Assembly: GCF_905163445.1 (NCBI RefSeq) | Contig: NC_053189.1 | Coordinates: 15,394,001-15,458,000, forward strand | DNA from: Pararge aegeria | Taxonomy: Eukaryota; Arthropoda; Insecta; Lepidoptera; Nymphalidae | Direction: 5' to 3' | DNA length: 64,000 nucleotides | In this document: piece by piece, positions 1-10,626 of the stretch | Numbering within the stretch: position 1 is the stretch's first letter | Layout of the letters: the number at the start of each line of letters is the position of its first letter | Made by a program: the position numbers and the translations under genes | The notes under the pieces: model-generated | Seen by the model: only the letters and a program-made list of their open reading frames with translations | What the model was told of the DNA's origin: nothing | Database searches by the model: none

Positions 1-108
1 TTTGGCGGTTCCTCCGATGCTGACGATGTTCATAGGCGGCGGTGTTCACTTAAAATAAAGTGTCCCGCTTGCTCGTTGCTCTTATTTATTAATAATTAAA
101 TAAAACAG

Positions 109-305
109 TTTTATATCTTCACAATGCTTCCGGTAAACGTACAGCTCTTATTAACGGATATAGCTTCTATTGCGATGGAAGCTGGAAGAATGACGTATGG
201 CAATGCACTAATCACGGAACCTTAGACCAGAATATGATGATTACATCACATGGATATCGAGAAAAATCAAATTTATTATATAATATATTTATACATACAG
301 TATAG
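109..305 (+). pseudogene. decayed FLYWCH terminal exon
   Basis: Behind an AG at 107-108 the frame opens in the array's shared phase and runs 65 codons to TAG. The first half is a recognisable FLYWCH start: NASGK, then INGYSFYC, then W-x-C around residues 31-33. After that the similarity stops. The CKARF-like segment with the second Cys is gone, and the H-x-H pair is reduced to HGY. The pyrimidine tract before the acceptor is also poor. I read this as an exon that lost its 3' half and is no longer a working zinc finger. It could still be spliced as a short tail. Confidence 0.6.
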
Positions 306-858
306 AAAGATGATAAATATATATTTTCTTAGTATCTGTTTTAGTAATTTATTTTAATAATTATTTTATAGTAATGTTCCACTTTTAAATTTGACAACAT
401 TATCGAAATGTATTTCGATAAGAGCTAGTTATACGTGTTTATAACATAAAATTAGTAGATATTCTCTTTATTTATTTATGTTTTACTTTGCACTAAAAAT
501 AAGGATAAGATACACAAGTAAGGAAAAATAAGCTACTTATTAACTAAAATAATGTTTTACTAATTTTTCGAATCCGAGACACTAATTGGATGCCACGTTT
601 TGCCACAAGTGATTCCATGAAAAAAAGTCTGGGTAATCCACGGATTTTTTTCCAACAACCTGTGAATTTTTGAGTCTTAAAATTCAATTATCCAAATTCA
701 AACTCATTAACTAAATCATCCTGTACAGTCTTTTAGAAGGCCGTGGCTAGTACCATCCGACAAATAAAAATAAATCTAAAGCTTTAAGAAGACTAAACTA
801 TCAATTTGGTGCAGGCTGGTAGTGTCACGGGTCCAATACGCAATTTTCTGTGTTACAG
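306..858. other. spacer, nothing recognised
   Basis: AT-rich DNA between the decayed exon and the first intact FLYWCH exon. Around 740 there is a short piece resembling a LINE 3' UTR (the 'ggccgtggctagta' motif seen again near 57350 and 61120). No coding exon is seen. Confidence 0.4.
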
Positions 859-1409
859 TCACCATGCTCCGCAACGCAGCAGGTGGGGAACTAGCCATCG
901 TGAATGACCACATTTTTTATTGCCACAAACGGAGTCAGTCGCAGGGTTTATGGCTGTGTAAGGCCGTGAAAGGCTGCCGGGCCCGGTTTGTTGCTTCTGA
1001 AGATATGGACCTAATCTGCGGTCAGATAATCCATGATCACAGCCCGCAGAAGTTCGACATCACAGGATGGAGTATTAAGCCTCGGAAACATTCACGACTT
1101 TGTAGAAGTGATACGTCGACTCAGAAATGTAAGGCGGTTGAGAAAAAGGTGACTGTCCAGGAAACGAACAACACTGTTTCAATACGCGAGAGTTCACGTG
1201 TCACTCGCGCACCTGAGCACGGTATTGCACATGGGATATCCACCCTCCACCGCGCCTCGGACGGGGGACTCTCGATTATTTTATTCCCAGACGGAACAAT
1301 GGCCCATGTACAATGTGACTCATTGACCACAAGTGAGCAACAACGAAGTGATCTATGCGCTACTAGATATGTCATCGCTCAAGTGATTGCGACAGAGAGT
1401 GAAACCTAA
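859..1409 (+). CDS. mod(mdg4): FLYWCH terminal exon 1 with long C-terminal tail
   Basis: Alternative 3'-terminal exon behind the acceptor tgttacag at 851-858, contributing 183 residues. The FLYWCH finger is in residues 1-60: GGELAIVNDHIFYC, then W-x-C-x5-C (LWLCKAVKGCRARF), then HDH. These Cys2His2 ligands bind zinc. FLYWCH modules mediate DNA or protein contact in mod(mdg4)-type isoforms. Unlike its neighbours, which stop shortly after the HxH, this exon continues about 115 residues. That tail is Lys/Arg-rich at first (PRKHSRL, KAVEKKV) and has no domain I recognise. WRC is replaced by WLC. The first AATAAA downstream is at 1649-1654. The ATG at 822 lies in the intron and should not be used as a start. 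Assignment to mod(mdg4) rests on the array architecture. Confidence 0.8.
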
Positions 1410-2977
1410 ACGCTTATTACAGCCACGTAGTCATTGGTATAATTCGGCTTAATAGAAGTTAATAGATACAAATATTACGTGGAGGCCATAAGGATATGAC
1501 ATTAATCTAGTTTCATGATACTAAGACATTATGTAATTCATTGATTCCAGTAAAATTAGAAAATGCATGATTGTTTCCATAATTGTAAAAAATTATCACA
1601 AAACAGCTAAAAATTTAAGTTGTAAAGTTATGTAGGCACCTACTTCAGAATAAATGTTATAAATTGGCTAATCGAATATTATTTGCATAAATCCACATTT
1701 GCGCTAAATTAAACAATAATGATTATTACTTGTACATTAAATCTAATAAATTGATTGAATGAAATGCAATAAAAAAAAACATTTTTATTTTTTATTTTTT
1801 TAAATATATAATTAAACAAAAATTATTTATTTATTCTTTAAAATAATTGTTTTATAAATATAACCTAAAATAAACTATTTAAAACAAAATAAAATCTAAA
1901 ACGTCGTCGAAACCACCGCAGCGAGGCACAGTTCCTAAGATGCTGGCAGCATTGCCCCTTTGGATGGCCAAACTAATTCGTTGGCCAAGGTGCCCGATCA
2001 AGGATCACCGGTAGACTCGATAACCCTTTTCGATAATTCTTATTTAAATATATAATTATATATTTATGATAAAGCTGATATACAGCTGTTTTGGACCAAA
2101 TTATTTACGCCAAATTATTTTGATAATTGTACAATACGATTGTTCCATACGTTTGCCGATGTACCTACGTATTTATTCCAAGTAATAAAAAAAGTAATTT
2201 AAGTAACTACTAACAGATATTATGTCAATATTTTGAATTTAATTTGTGAGAGTGAGAGAATCTTGTATAATATTCTCAGCCCCAAAATAAAAACAATGTT
2301 CGTAGGGAAATTTGAGTAATTTTTTTAACTTTATAATCGGTTATAATCGGTAACGTTATAATCCTGACATCTCGTACCTACGTAGTCCCGTCGTGACCAC
2401 GATCCATGCGACTGGGTAGAAATATCGACAAATCCAAAATATTATCGTGGTATGTACCCGTTGAACTATATTTAAGAAACGTTGATTAACCACGAAAATC
2501 TTAGTATAAAATCTTTATTTTTTCTTTTTAACGGGGCACTTTAGAAACATGTGATACGGGAAAATCCGTTGCGAAGGCAAAGATTTCGATTGCAGTTGCA
2601 TAGATTCAGCTTTTTTAATTTTTTATTAGGGTTTTTATAAACATATTTTAAAACTAATTATACAAGCTAGAACATAGTTTCCTATATTGTAGACCAAGAT
2701 TGGTAAAATAAATTTGGATAGAGAATAATGTAGGATCCTAATATAGGGGGTAGGTGCGATTAATCAATGTAACGGGCGAAAAAGTAATATTTTAGTTTTT
2801 TCTCGAATTTTGGGATACTCTCCCACACTTACTGTGTGTGAAGATCGACCTTGTTACATATTTATAAGGGCTAAAGCACCTAAGTTTGACATGGATACGC
2901 TATTTCTAAATGGCATAAAATTTCTAACACAACTATAACAGTTACTGTAACTATAAGTTTTTTTTTTAATTTTTCAG
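1410..2977. other. spacer with repeat fragments
   Basis: Mostly AT-rich. A GC-rich island at about 1900-2030 looks like a retroelement 3' fragment of unknown family. Positions about 2380-2482 carry a dispersed repeat found again, inverted, at 49862-49962. No coding exon is seen. Confidence 0.45.
2380..2482 (+). repeat. dispersed repeat, copy 1 of 2
   Basis: About 100 bases containing 'cgtcgtgaccacgatccatgcgactgggt...cgacaaat...ttatcgtggtatgtacccgttgaact'-type sequence. The same sequence recurs in reverse complement at 49862-49962, over 47 kb away. It is an interspersed element fragment of unknown family. Confidence 0.65.
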
Positions 2978-3207
2978 TGAAACTGGTAACGAACAAAGCT
3001 GGGAAGCGAATAGCGGTCGTAAACGGCTTTACGTATTACTGTGGCAAAGTAAGTTTTAACACGCTGGCATGGCGGTGCACGAAAGGTAAAATATGCAAGG
3101 CAAGATTCATCTCTTCCCCCGATATGACCATCTTGAAGTCGAACTTCTGTCATAAACACCATCCCCCAGCATTCATAGTAGAGAAAGGCTATTTAACAAA
3201 GTTATAA
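2978..3207 (+). CDS. mod(mdg4): FLYWCH terminal exon 2 (class I)
   Basis: The acceptor is a strong T-run ending tttttcag at 2970-2977. 76 residues follow in the shared phase. Class I FLYWCH: VTNKAGKRIAVVNGFTYYC at residues 3-21, WRC-x5-CKARF in the middle, and HKH near the end, followed by PPAFIVEKGYLTKL. All four zinc ligands are present. The region between the second Cys and the first His has the normal length. It sits alone between a TE-poor intron and the AT-hook-like candidate exon. AATAAA occurs at 3493-3498, about 290 bases after the stop. The GTG at 2977 is half intron and is not a start. Confidence 0.85.
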
Positions 3208-4077
3208 GGATTAAGTACCAGGCACCAAGTTGTTGGAAGGGTGTTGGTAATTGGATGGTTGTATACGTTCACGGAGTAATGTTGGGAAGAGACTGGTGTT
3301 GTGTTTGTTTGCTCGTTTTTGAGCATCGAAACACTAGGATCCACTGGGGATTATTCTTTTCCTCGAGATCACTTCGTTCGTTGGCTCGTCTCACTGTTCG
3401 AGTGTTTTCAAGACAAAAGTAAAATGAGATTCATCAGAAAGTCCATGGAGCGATAAAATGCTCCAAAATCAACGGACGAAAAAAAATCCCCGAATAAATA
3501 AAATAAACCAAACCAAAATGTATCTATTTTAGTTTCGTGTTTTTAAAACACATATACAAACATTTTAACTAGCTAGATTAAAAACGAAATTACTATTATT
3601 ATTTATTGCCTTTGTGAATTTAATTTCATTATTGAAAATTAATGCTTTATTAAAAAAAATGACAAAAACACTGTGTATTTATTTAATCTGTTTAAAGAAA
3701 GAATTGAATGGCTGTAGTTTAATTTTAGTTTCAATATTAAAGTATAATTTTTAATATCCTAGAATATTAAGTATGCCGTTATTTTCTACCGCAAAATTTC
3801 GTGGTGGTCTTAAAAAAATCAATTTCTTAAAATCCCTATATAAAAGATTATGATTTGCCATATTTGGCTCCATGGGTTCAAGATTGTGGTTTGCTACTTT
3901 CAGAAATGGATTGTTTGCTTCTTTTATAAAACCTAAGCATGTTAATAGGTGATGGCAACTTGAGCGATGCTGCGATGGTTATATTTCTTCTAAAATCTCT
4001 TAATAGTATATTGTGCAACTAGTGCGACAAGTTGTCGATTGTAATCGATGTCGCACTTGTTGCACATACTATTTTGT
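3208..4077. other. spacer and presumed 3' UTR of exon 2
   Basis: Contains the AATAAA at 3493-3498. Otherwise AT-rich with no recognised element until an imperfect palindrome at about 4020-4070 ('gtgcgacaagttgtcg...cgatgtcgcacttgttgcac'), just before the foldback element. Confidence 0.4.
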
Positions 4078-4265
4078 ATTACTCATGCGGGGAAAGTAGT
4101 ATCTTGACGCTCGCTGTTGTGGTTGAAAAAGAACCGTTTGCCCATTTTTAATTTTGCCCACTCAAATTATTCTTGTCGCACTCAAATTTTAAAATGGGCA
4201 AACGGTTCTTCCTTTTTCAACCGCAACAGCGAGCGTCAATATACTACTTTCCCCGCATGAGTGAT
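4078..4265. mobile_element. foldback MITE
   Basis: Two arms of about 70 bases (4078-4150 and 4191-4265) are near-perfect reverse complements. The outer ends are ATTACTCATGCGGGG against ATCACTCATGCGGGG, and the arms run inward through 'cgctcgctgttgtgg' and 'aaccgtttgcccattttt'. The loop is only about 40 bases and nothing is coded. This is the structure of a small non-autonomous inverted-repeat element. The superfamily is not determined because no target duplication is obvious. Confidence 0.75.
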
Positions 4266-4561
4266 ACAAAGACATATTGTTAATTCTCACAATGATTATT
4301 TGTCATTAACTAACTAACAGACTTCAATCTACATCTAAAGCTACAAGGGCTAAAAAGGAGCAAGTTTTTTTGTAATAAACAAATGTTGTAAATTATTTTG
4401 AAAAAGCGAAAAATGCCCGCTTAAGAAAGTTGACTTTGAATTCAAAGGTAACTCAGAATTACTGAAGATAATAGAATCCAGCAGAGTTCTACATTTTTTG
4501 TGGATGGATTTTATTATTTTCAGACTAACGTTTGCCTTTTTTTTGAATTTCAAACTTGCAG

Positions 4562-4704
4562 TTTCCGAGCACTTTCGTAAAGTAAGCAAAACTCCTATCA
4601 AAAAACATGGCCGTCCGTCTAGATTTCTTGGAACACCGAAATCAAGCCGAGGTATTCCTATCGAATTGCCTGATTTGGCAGCACCTCAAAATAAAAAACC
4701 TTGA
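4562..4704 (+). CDS. candidate AT-hook-like terminal exon
   Basis: A good acceptor (T-rich tract 4531-4548, then 'caaacttgcag' ending at 4561) opens 47 residues in exactly the phase used by every FLYWCH exon, ending in TGA. The product is very basic and contains KKHGRPSRF, resembling an AT-hook (core GRP flanked by basic residues), then PKSSRG and a PDLAAPQNKKP tail. It has no Cys/His finger. An AT-hook would suit a chromatin protein, but the first core Arg is His here. Splice site, phase and composition support it. Its shortness and the lack of a recognised relative weaken it. It could instead be a chance reading frame in a transposon remnant. Confidence 0.4.
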
Positions 4705-4904
4705 AAGACAAGCCAGACACCAAGAGCTTCCTTTGGATTCATTACGTTAGAATATAATCAGTAATTTTCCCATTTGGATAAAAATACCCGAAAGATATGC
4801 CCTTGTTAGTGTAGTGTTGTTTAAGAAATCGCTCTTTCACAAAATGTGAAAATTGTAATGTTCTCTTTAACAATTCATGCGATCTCTTTAAGTTCTTAAA
4901 TACA

Positions 4905-5305
4905 CAGCTAGTGCTGCATCTGGACGTAACGCCACTGGACCACTGCGGAGTAAAGGCCTCTTCCAGTGGGAGGTTTTGCCGCTAGAATATGCTGCCGCCC
5001 CTTCTCTGTTATATTCCCTTAGTCACCTCGTACGACACCCGGGGACCGAGGAGGGTTGCTGACAATTATATTCTGATCTGCCGTCACTACACGGCATACT
5101 ATCCCGAATTGTTGGTTATGGGATAACTTTTATGTTCAGAATGCTGACGCGGTCAAAGATGGTAGTGGGTTATGTTAGCCTCCCACCAGACCAGGCCGGA
5201 CCAAATTCAGTAAATGGAAAATCCCAAATTGCCCCTAGCGGGGATCAAATTCGGGATTTCCCGTTTATAAGACCACAGCACTCACCCCTGCACCACGGAG
5301 ATCTT
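4905..5305 (-). mobile_element. tRNA-derived SINE, reverse orientation
   Basis: On the minus strand the right end reads like a tRNA-derived pol III promoter: a box A-like TGGTGCAGGGG near 5297 and a box B-like GAATTTGATCCCC near 5245. Sequence to the left contains 'aaaggcctcttccagtgg'-type motifs common to lepidopteran retroelement bodies. It ends only about 50 bases before the acceptor of the next FLYWCH exon. Confidence 0.5.
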
Positions 5306-5357
5306 CCTTTATAAAAGGAAATGAATATGGTACAATCAATTTTATTGTTTCTTTCAG

Positions 5358-5590
5358 TGTTATGGGTGAAGAATAGAAATGGCAAGAAAATGGCGCTCTT
5401 GAACGATTTTACATACTACAAAGATGGACAAGCGAAAGCTACTTCTGTGTGGCGATGCACGAAAGGGCGTAAGTGCCGTGCGCGGTTCGTCCTCGACAAC
5501 AACAATATCATAATACGCCGAAACTCCTTGCACGCCCATTCCGCACCCAGATATGTTATACGTAACGGTGTTTATATAAAAATTGCGTAA
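5358..5590 (+). CDS. mod(mdg4): FLYWCH terminal exon 3 (class I)
   Basis: The acceptor tgtttctttcag ends at 5357. 77 residues follow: VLWVKNRNGKKMALLNDFTYY at the N-terminal side, WRC-x5-CRARF, then HAH, closing with RYVIRNGVYIKIA. This is an intact Cys2His2 FLYWCH of class I. The VxWVKN opening is shared with exon 7140, suggesting the two are close relatives. A SINE occupies the intron to within about 50 bases of this acceptor, so branch point and pyrimidine tract must lie in the short unique remainder. The first AATAAA (5700-5705) falls inside a dispersed repeat that starts 22 bases after the stop. Confidence 0.85.
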
Positions 5591-5612
5591 CAAAAAATGT
5601 ATTTTTATTTTT

Positions 5613-6374
5613 CACTAGCTTCTGCCCGTGACTTCGTCTGCGTGGACTTCAGAATTGGGTCCAAAAAGAAATTAAAATTTTAAAGTAATAAAAAAATTGA
5701 ATAAACTCCCGGGTTATCGCTTGCGTTTTAATAGAGAAAAATAGCTGCAGTTTTGCGTTTCAGCTATTACGTATTTAATATGGTAGAATCGCAAAATGTA
5801 TATTTTTGTTTGACGCACATTAATCTGCGTGTATTTCGGTTATCGCGCTCTAAACGTGTTTTTCCGTAAGAAAAAGATGATTGCAGAAAAGTGGCCTAGG
5901 CTACTTTTTATCCCAGTAAAACCTATTTATCTTACGTTAGAATGTTATAAAAGAACAATTACATTACTAATAAATTATGCAGCAATTATTTATGTTTTTC
6001 CCACGGGAATAATTAAAGAGATCGGGATCAAAAGTGGAAGTAGTAGTTTCTGCTCGCGACTTCGTCTGCGTGGACTTCAGAATTGGGTCTGAAGCCTACC
6101 TACCACGGGAAATTTTTGAGAGATCGGTTTAGATAGTACATTACCTTTTCCATAGCATAGGTGACATGTATACCAAATATCAAAGCTTTTTGACCGCGGA
6201 TGTATACCGAATTTCAAAGCTGTTGGACCGATTTTAAATTTTCAAACAATTTTCAATTTTCCTTCTGGAATCGGGATAAAAGATAGCCTATGGTCTTTTC
6301 CATGTCAAAGGTGCGTGATTGAGTACCAAACATCCAATCATCCACACTTTCACATTTATAATATTAGTAGGATG
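5613..6374 (-). mobile_element. Helitron-like dispersed repeat
   Basis: Begins with CTAGCTTCTGCCCGTGACTTCGTC, the reverse complement of a terminus ending in CTAG, as in many lepidopteran Helitron-like elements. It ends with 'catttataatattagtagga'. The 'gacttcgtctgcgtggacttcagaattgggtc' block occurs twice (about 5630 and 6058), so this may be two partial copies in tandem. The 87-residue open frame at 5829-6092 lies inside it and looks fortuitous. Related pieces are at 17770-17955 and 27636-27935. Confidence 0.45.
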
Positions 6375-6464
6375 AGTCTTTGACTCATCTGGCAGTAAGT
6401 TTTCATGGGTATCTTTGACAGTCAGGCACTTGTCACAAGTCAGAAGTGGTATGTAAAATACGTA

Positions 6465-6818
6465 CAGTAGAGTCCGTTTATAATGACATCGAACAGAATT
6501 GACAAACACGTCATAATAAGCATTTTCAATATTGCTGTGAACAAATCGTGATAATAATTCTGCAGCTTTTAATGCCTCTTCTGCGGTAGGTAATGGTGCT
6601 TCCTCGACTTCCTCATCCGAAAGAATCATGTTGGTCATTATAACCAGACATAATATATTAAAAATGGGTCATAATAAACGACATTTCACTGTAAGGGAAG
6701 TCATTATATCCGACTTGTTTATAAAGAATTTTATATGAAAACCAAACTTCGTAGTGTAATTACGTCATAATAACCGGTTGGTCAATATAGGCGGAGTCAT
6801 AGTTAACGGATTCTACTG
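6465..6818 (-). mobile_element. pogo/Tigger-like DNA transposon fragment
   Basis: Terminal inverted repeats CAGTAGAGTCCGTT (6465) and the reverse complement of AACGGATTCTACTG (ending 6818) are flanked by TA on both sides (6463-6464, 6819-6820). This is the target-site mark of the Tc1/mariner-pogo superfamily. On the minus strand 6638-6465 encodes an acidic segment with EEALKAAELLSRFVHSN, the kind of sequence found at the C-terminus of Tigger/pogo transposases. The rest of the enzyme is missing, so this is an internally deleted, non-autonomous copy of 354 bases. Confidence 0.75.
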
Positions 6819-7139
6819 TAATTCGAAAATAATATGTCAAGTCTGTGGTAAGCGTTGTATCGTTAGCTTCATTTCAGCTCGACTCTCTTTCCCGATAAGA
6901 TTTTGCTGAGCGTTCTATCCTCATTACTGATATGTACGTTTTTGTTAAACACCTTACGAATCATCAGGGAATAGTTCTTAATACGGCACATATTGCGAAT
7001 TGGATCCTCAGATGCGTGGGTAATGAAAGGCCCCGTGGATTCTTTATTAATTTTTAACATGGTTTAATTTATAAGTAACATTGTTAAGGATTGATAGATA
7101 CATTATTAACTGTAGATCATAGTAATGTTATTGTTTTAG

Positions 7140-7369
7140 TTGTATGGGTGAAGAATAAATCGGGAAAGCAGCTGGCGATAATCGATGATTTTACGTTCTA
7201 CAATGAGAAGACCAGTCATTCAACTACAGCATGGCGCTGTACGAGAGGAGCAACGTGTAAAGCACGCTTTGTTACCGACAGGTTCATGAGACTGATTAGA
7301 ACCCAGCTGGTCCATGACCATTTAGCGCCCCAGTATGTTATACATGGTGGGGTGTATCTCAAAATATAG
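7140..7369 (+). CDS. mod(mdg4): FLYWCH terminal exon 4 (class I)
   Basis: The acceptor ttattgttttag ends at 7139. 76 residues follow. VVWVKNKSGKQLAIIDDFTFY begins the domain, then WRC-x5-CKARF and HDH, with the closing run PQYVIHGGVYLKI. All zinc ligands and the conserved aromatic residues are intact. It is most similar in its opening to exon 5358. AATAAA is close, at 7420-7425 (about 50 bases after the stop), giving a compact 3' UTR. Confidence 0.86.
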
Positions 7370-7563
7370 GTACTTAAAACACACACTATAAGATTCTTAC
7401 GACCTAAGGTAAAAAATACAATAAATAATGGACGTAGTAAACGTAGCGGTAAAGCTTTTGTGACAGAGCTCGCCCGGTAAAGCTCTACCGCTATGCTTAT
7501 TTCTGCCGCTAAACAGCATTAATTGTAATGCTGATTTCCAGGCCTAAGGGCATGGGTTGCCAG

Positions 7564-7695
7564 TATTATGAAAATTAAGCTTAATTTGCTATACTCCGCG
7601 AACAGCAGGAGAATCTGTATGGTGTTATTTATAATTTCTTCAATCCGCATACTGCACACCAAACGGATCCTCGGCAATGTACCCTCTACACACAG
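7564..7695. mobile_element. half copy of the 'aagcttaatt' foldback MITE
   Basis: Matches one arm of the palindromic element seen complete at 58760-59100: 'atgaaaattaagcttaatttgctatactccgcg...cagcaggagaatctgtatggtg' followed by 'ttcttcaatcc...cacaccaaacggatc...cggcaatgtaccctctac'. Only one arm remains here. Other copies or pieces are at 29875, 56900 and 63520. Confidence 0.65.
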
Positions 7696-7899
7696 TAGAG
7701 TAGTAGCGTGACACTAACTTACATGAAACAGTCGACTGAGGGTATGGAGAAAAGTGTTAACATCGCAGGGAAGTCACTGACAATTTTTGAGAAGATGCTC
7801 CTTGATCTGTCTCTAAAACAAGGATTGAGAAGGAGCTCTCTTAAAAAAAGACGGACGGCCTTAGAGTAAATGCTTCGTATTGTGCCTGCAGATTAGAAT

Positions 7900-8110
7900 A
7901 CAGTTGTCACTACCCTTCTACTAACCTCAGGTGTCGTATCAGGCGACTTAGGGTTTATAGGTAACAGAGAACAGGAAGCGTCCTCTGAGCTACTATTTCC
8001 ATCTACTGAGGTCACCAACTCGTCCGCCCTGCGTAGTGATTATAGGCAAACCCTCCCCTTGAGAGAGGCCTTTAGACCATCAGTGGGCTATTATAAGCCG
8101 TTGATGAAAT
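7900..8110. repeat. retroelement tail fragment
   Basis: Contains 'tgagagaggcctttagaccatcagtgggct', a phrase typical of lepidopteran LINE ends. A related piece is at 53040-53200. No coding potential remains. The rest of the 7370-10370 spacer is AT-rich with no coding exon seen. Confidence 0.4.
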
Positions 8111-8694
8111 AAATTTGGTATACCGTCGCAATAATAATACAGTGTTTTTGACTCTATAAATGAAAGATGCTGTCGGTTTAAGGCACTAAATGTCTCAAAA
8201 CTACATCAATGTGGCTTGGGTCTTTTTCTTTTAGGTTAGGTTAAGTAAGGTAAGTTTTGCTAAAATTTCGCATCTCCGCGAAATTTTGGCAAAACACTCT
8301 CTTAATGTTTTGATAACCACCGAACACTGCCTGTATGTTATGGTATAGTAAAACAGTAGAAACAAAGAGATGCGTTTGACGCCATCGCCACGACCGCTGA
8401 GTCCTTACTTCTGAGATAAGTAAGAGTCGTTTCCTCGTTCTGCACTACGAGCTCAATTGCTCTTTTGCGACCACTTAAACGTATACAACGTGTTAATGAA
8501 AACCGAAATAATACTCCAGAGACTTAAGAGGTAACTACATTATTTACTGTCTCTGAGACATATCTGTGAAACCGAAATGCTTATAGTTTTGAGTAAGCCA
8601 TTGCAGTAGTTTTTACTGAAAGACATCAGACTCAGTCCTAACATCACATGCAAAAGTAAAATCAAGTGACTTATGTCACTTTATTGGGTACGCG

Positions 8695-8855
8695 TCGCGT
8701 AGAGTAGGTAGGTACTATGCATGAGTCGGTCTTTTATCTTCACTAGGGTTGCCATAAGTAAACACTTAGAATGGTTTGAATTTATTTGTATAGAAAAATA
8801 AATATGCTTCTTTTAATTAAATATTTTTACTGGGTAATTCCTAATAAAATGTACT
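8695..8855 (+). repeat. dispersed repeat, copy 1 of 2
   Basis: About 150 bases from 'gtaggtaggtactatg' through 'gtaaacacttagaatgg' and 'gaaaaataaatatgcttctttt' to 'tttttactgggt' recur with scattered substitutions at 26800-26945 in the same orientation. Family unknown. Confidence 0.65.
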
Positions 8856-9764
8856 TATGCACCCTTCAACAGTATTTCGTAACACGTTGTATATACGTAT
8901 ACTTAATCTGTGATAGTACTGTGTTTCTGTAAACCAATATACAACGTCATGGTACAGATACGAGAAAAAATTATGTAGGTTGGCGCAACGTACAAATGCA
9001 TCGAGGATGAATAAAAAACTAATTTGTCGGATACCTATACTTAGATACTTTAATAGAAATGTTCAAATGGTTTTTTGTTATGAAAGAACTAATGCATTGG
9101 GTCAGGCCGGCTTTTGGCATGGTAACGTATGCCGCTTATTATGTTTTCACAGAAGTTATTGATTTAAAGAAATAAACCATCTCAATTTTTGGATTTTGTT
9201 TTGTTTTTATTTGTTAAGAACATAACTAGGTTTTTTAAATAGTATCTTTTTACCATAAAATCTGAATAAATATTTGGTTTTTGGATATTCCGTATTTATT
9301 TCATTTAATCGACCATCCTTGTATATATTTTCTGTACCTAAATTAGTTTCGATGTTACACATCTACCTGTGGTCCAGCGAAAGTCAAATTTCTTTATTTT
9401 CGTGAGAATGAGCTTCTTAGGATGTTAAAGGCGCTTCCCAGTCCATCACATTTTTTTATTAACAATAGCTTAATTTTTTATTACACGGGATTTCCGTTTG
9501 TTTACCATGATGAGAATAAATTGATTTCCTCCAAAATGCAATATATAATGTTATACCTATGCGTTGGTTTTTCTATACCCTACGGGAATATTTTCAGGGT
9601 GATTTTCACTACTTTCGTATTAATAGTTATAGTACACCTATATAAATATTTGAGTCCGCTACAAATCTCAACTAGTTGTAAGTGATGACGCTGTTAAAGA
9701 ATATAGCTGGCTAACTTGTTTCGGATATCGCAGTGACATGAAATCCATAGGTACCATTCATTAA

Positions 9765-10027
9765 GACGGCTGATTGGCGCAGTGGGCAGCGACCCTGCTA
9801 TCTGAGTCCAAGGCCGTGGGTTCGATTCCCACAACTGGAAAATGTTTGTGTGATGAACATGAATGTTTTTCAGTGTCTGGGTGTTTATATGTATATTGTA
9901 AGTATTTATGTATGTTATTCATAAAAATATTCATCAGTCACCTTAGTACCCATAACATAAGCTACGCTTACTTTGGGGCTAGATGGCGATGTGTGTATTG
10001 CCGTAATATACTTATTTATTTGTTATT
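9765..10027 (+). mobile_element. tRNA-derived SINE, copy A
   Basis: Starts with gacggctgattggcgcagtgggcagcg-type sequence (a box A-like block) and has a clear box B, GGTTCGATTCC, at about 9820. A conserved body ('tcagtgtctgggtgtttatatgta', 'ggggctagatggcgatgtgtgtattg') and a TTTA/TTAT tail follow. Copies B (32350-32614, minus) and C (33613-33889, plus) match along their full length. This is a retrotransposon driven by a tRNA-like pol III promoter and is not a functional tRNA gene. Confidence 0.85.
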
Positions 10028-10370
10028 CTCGCGGGTGTCGTTCGAGGCGACCAAGGAAAATTAATAAAACCCTATGTGCTACTACTACTATTTACTGCGA
10101 TCAACAACCCCATTCAGTTAGGAGGGGCGTTAAGTAAAAGCTGGTGAGGTGGGTAAAGTTATTTGTGACTCGCGGATAATTTAGCATAAGCAAATAAGCT
10201 TATTGTGGAGGGCGTCATGTTCAAAACATTACCCTATTTACATGCGTTATATAGTAAAATTATAACTATAATTTTCGCGCATCTGATTTTTTTTGTCATG
10301 ACCGTCCTGCAGGAATACCATCCGAAAGCTGCCTGGAATTTTACTAGTGTATAATTTTTTTTAGCCACAG

Positions 10371-10603
10371 TGCAATGGTTGCGTAACAAATCTGGAAAGC
10401 AAATGACATTGGTGGATGGCTACCCCTTTTACTTGGCTAATAAAACCAGATATACCACGACCTGGCGCTGCACCCGCGGACCTGATTGTAAGGCCCGGTT
10501 CGCCATGTCTACAGAACGTCAACGGTGCGTCAGGCACAACCTGGTGCATGAGCATCGAGCGGCGAAGTACGTTGTTCATGACGGAGTTTATTTTAAAATA
10601 TAA
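10371..10603 (+). CDS. mod(mdg4): FLYWCH terminal exon 5 (class I)
   Basis: The acceptor tttttttagccacag ends at 10370. 77 residues follow: VQWLRNKSGKQMTLVDGYPFY, then WRC-x5-CKARF, HEH, and the ending KYVVHDGVYFKI. This is an intact class I finger. The GYPFY turn with Pro is unusual within the array. The stop TAA is only 23 bases from a TIR element (10627-10991) that contains the nearest AATAAA, at 10923-10928, so the 3' UTR is probably transposon-derived. The longer overlapping frame at 10416-10871 runs out of phase through the same DNA and is not the coding frame. Confidence 0.86.
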
Positions 10604-10626
10604 AATAGATAAAAGTGGAGCTTTTG

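Noticed and set aside
8231..8250. TTAGG-like units (insect telomere motif)
   Set aside because: Only two adjacent units plus degenerate neighbours; no array.
9774..9845. tRNA-like sequence with A and B boxes
   Set aside because: It is the head of a SINE found three times in the window with the same non-tRNA body and tail, so it is not a tRNA gene. The same applies at 32540 and 33620.
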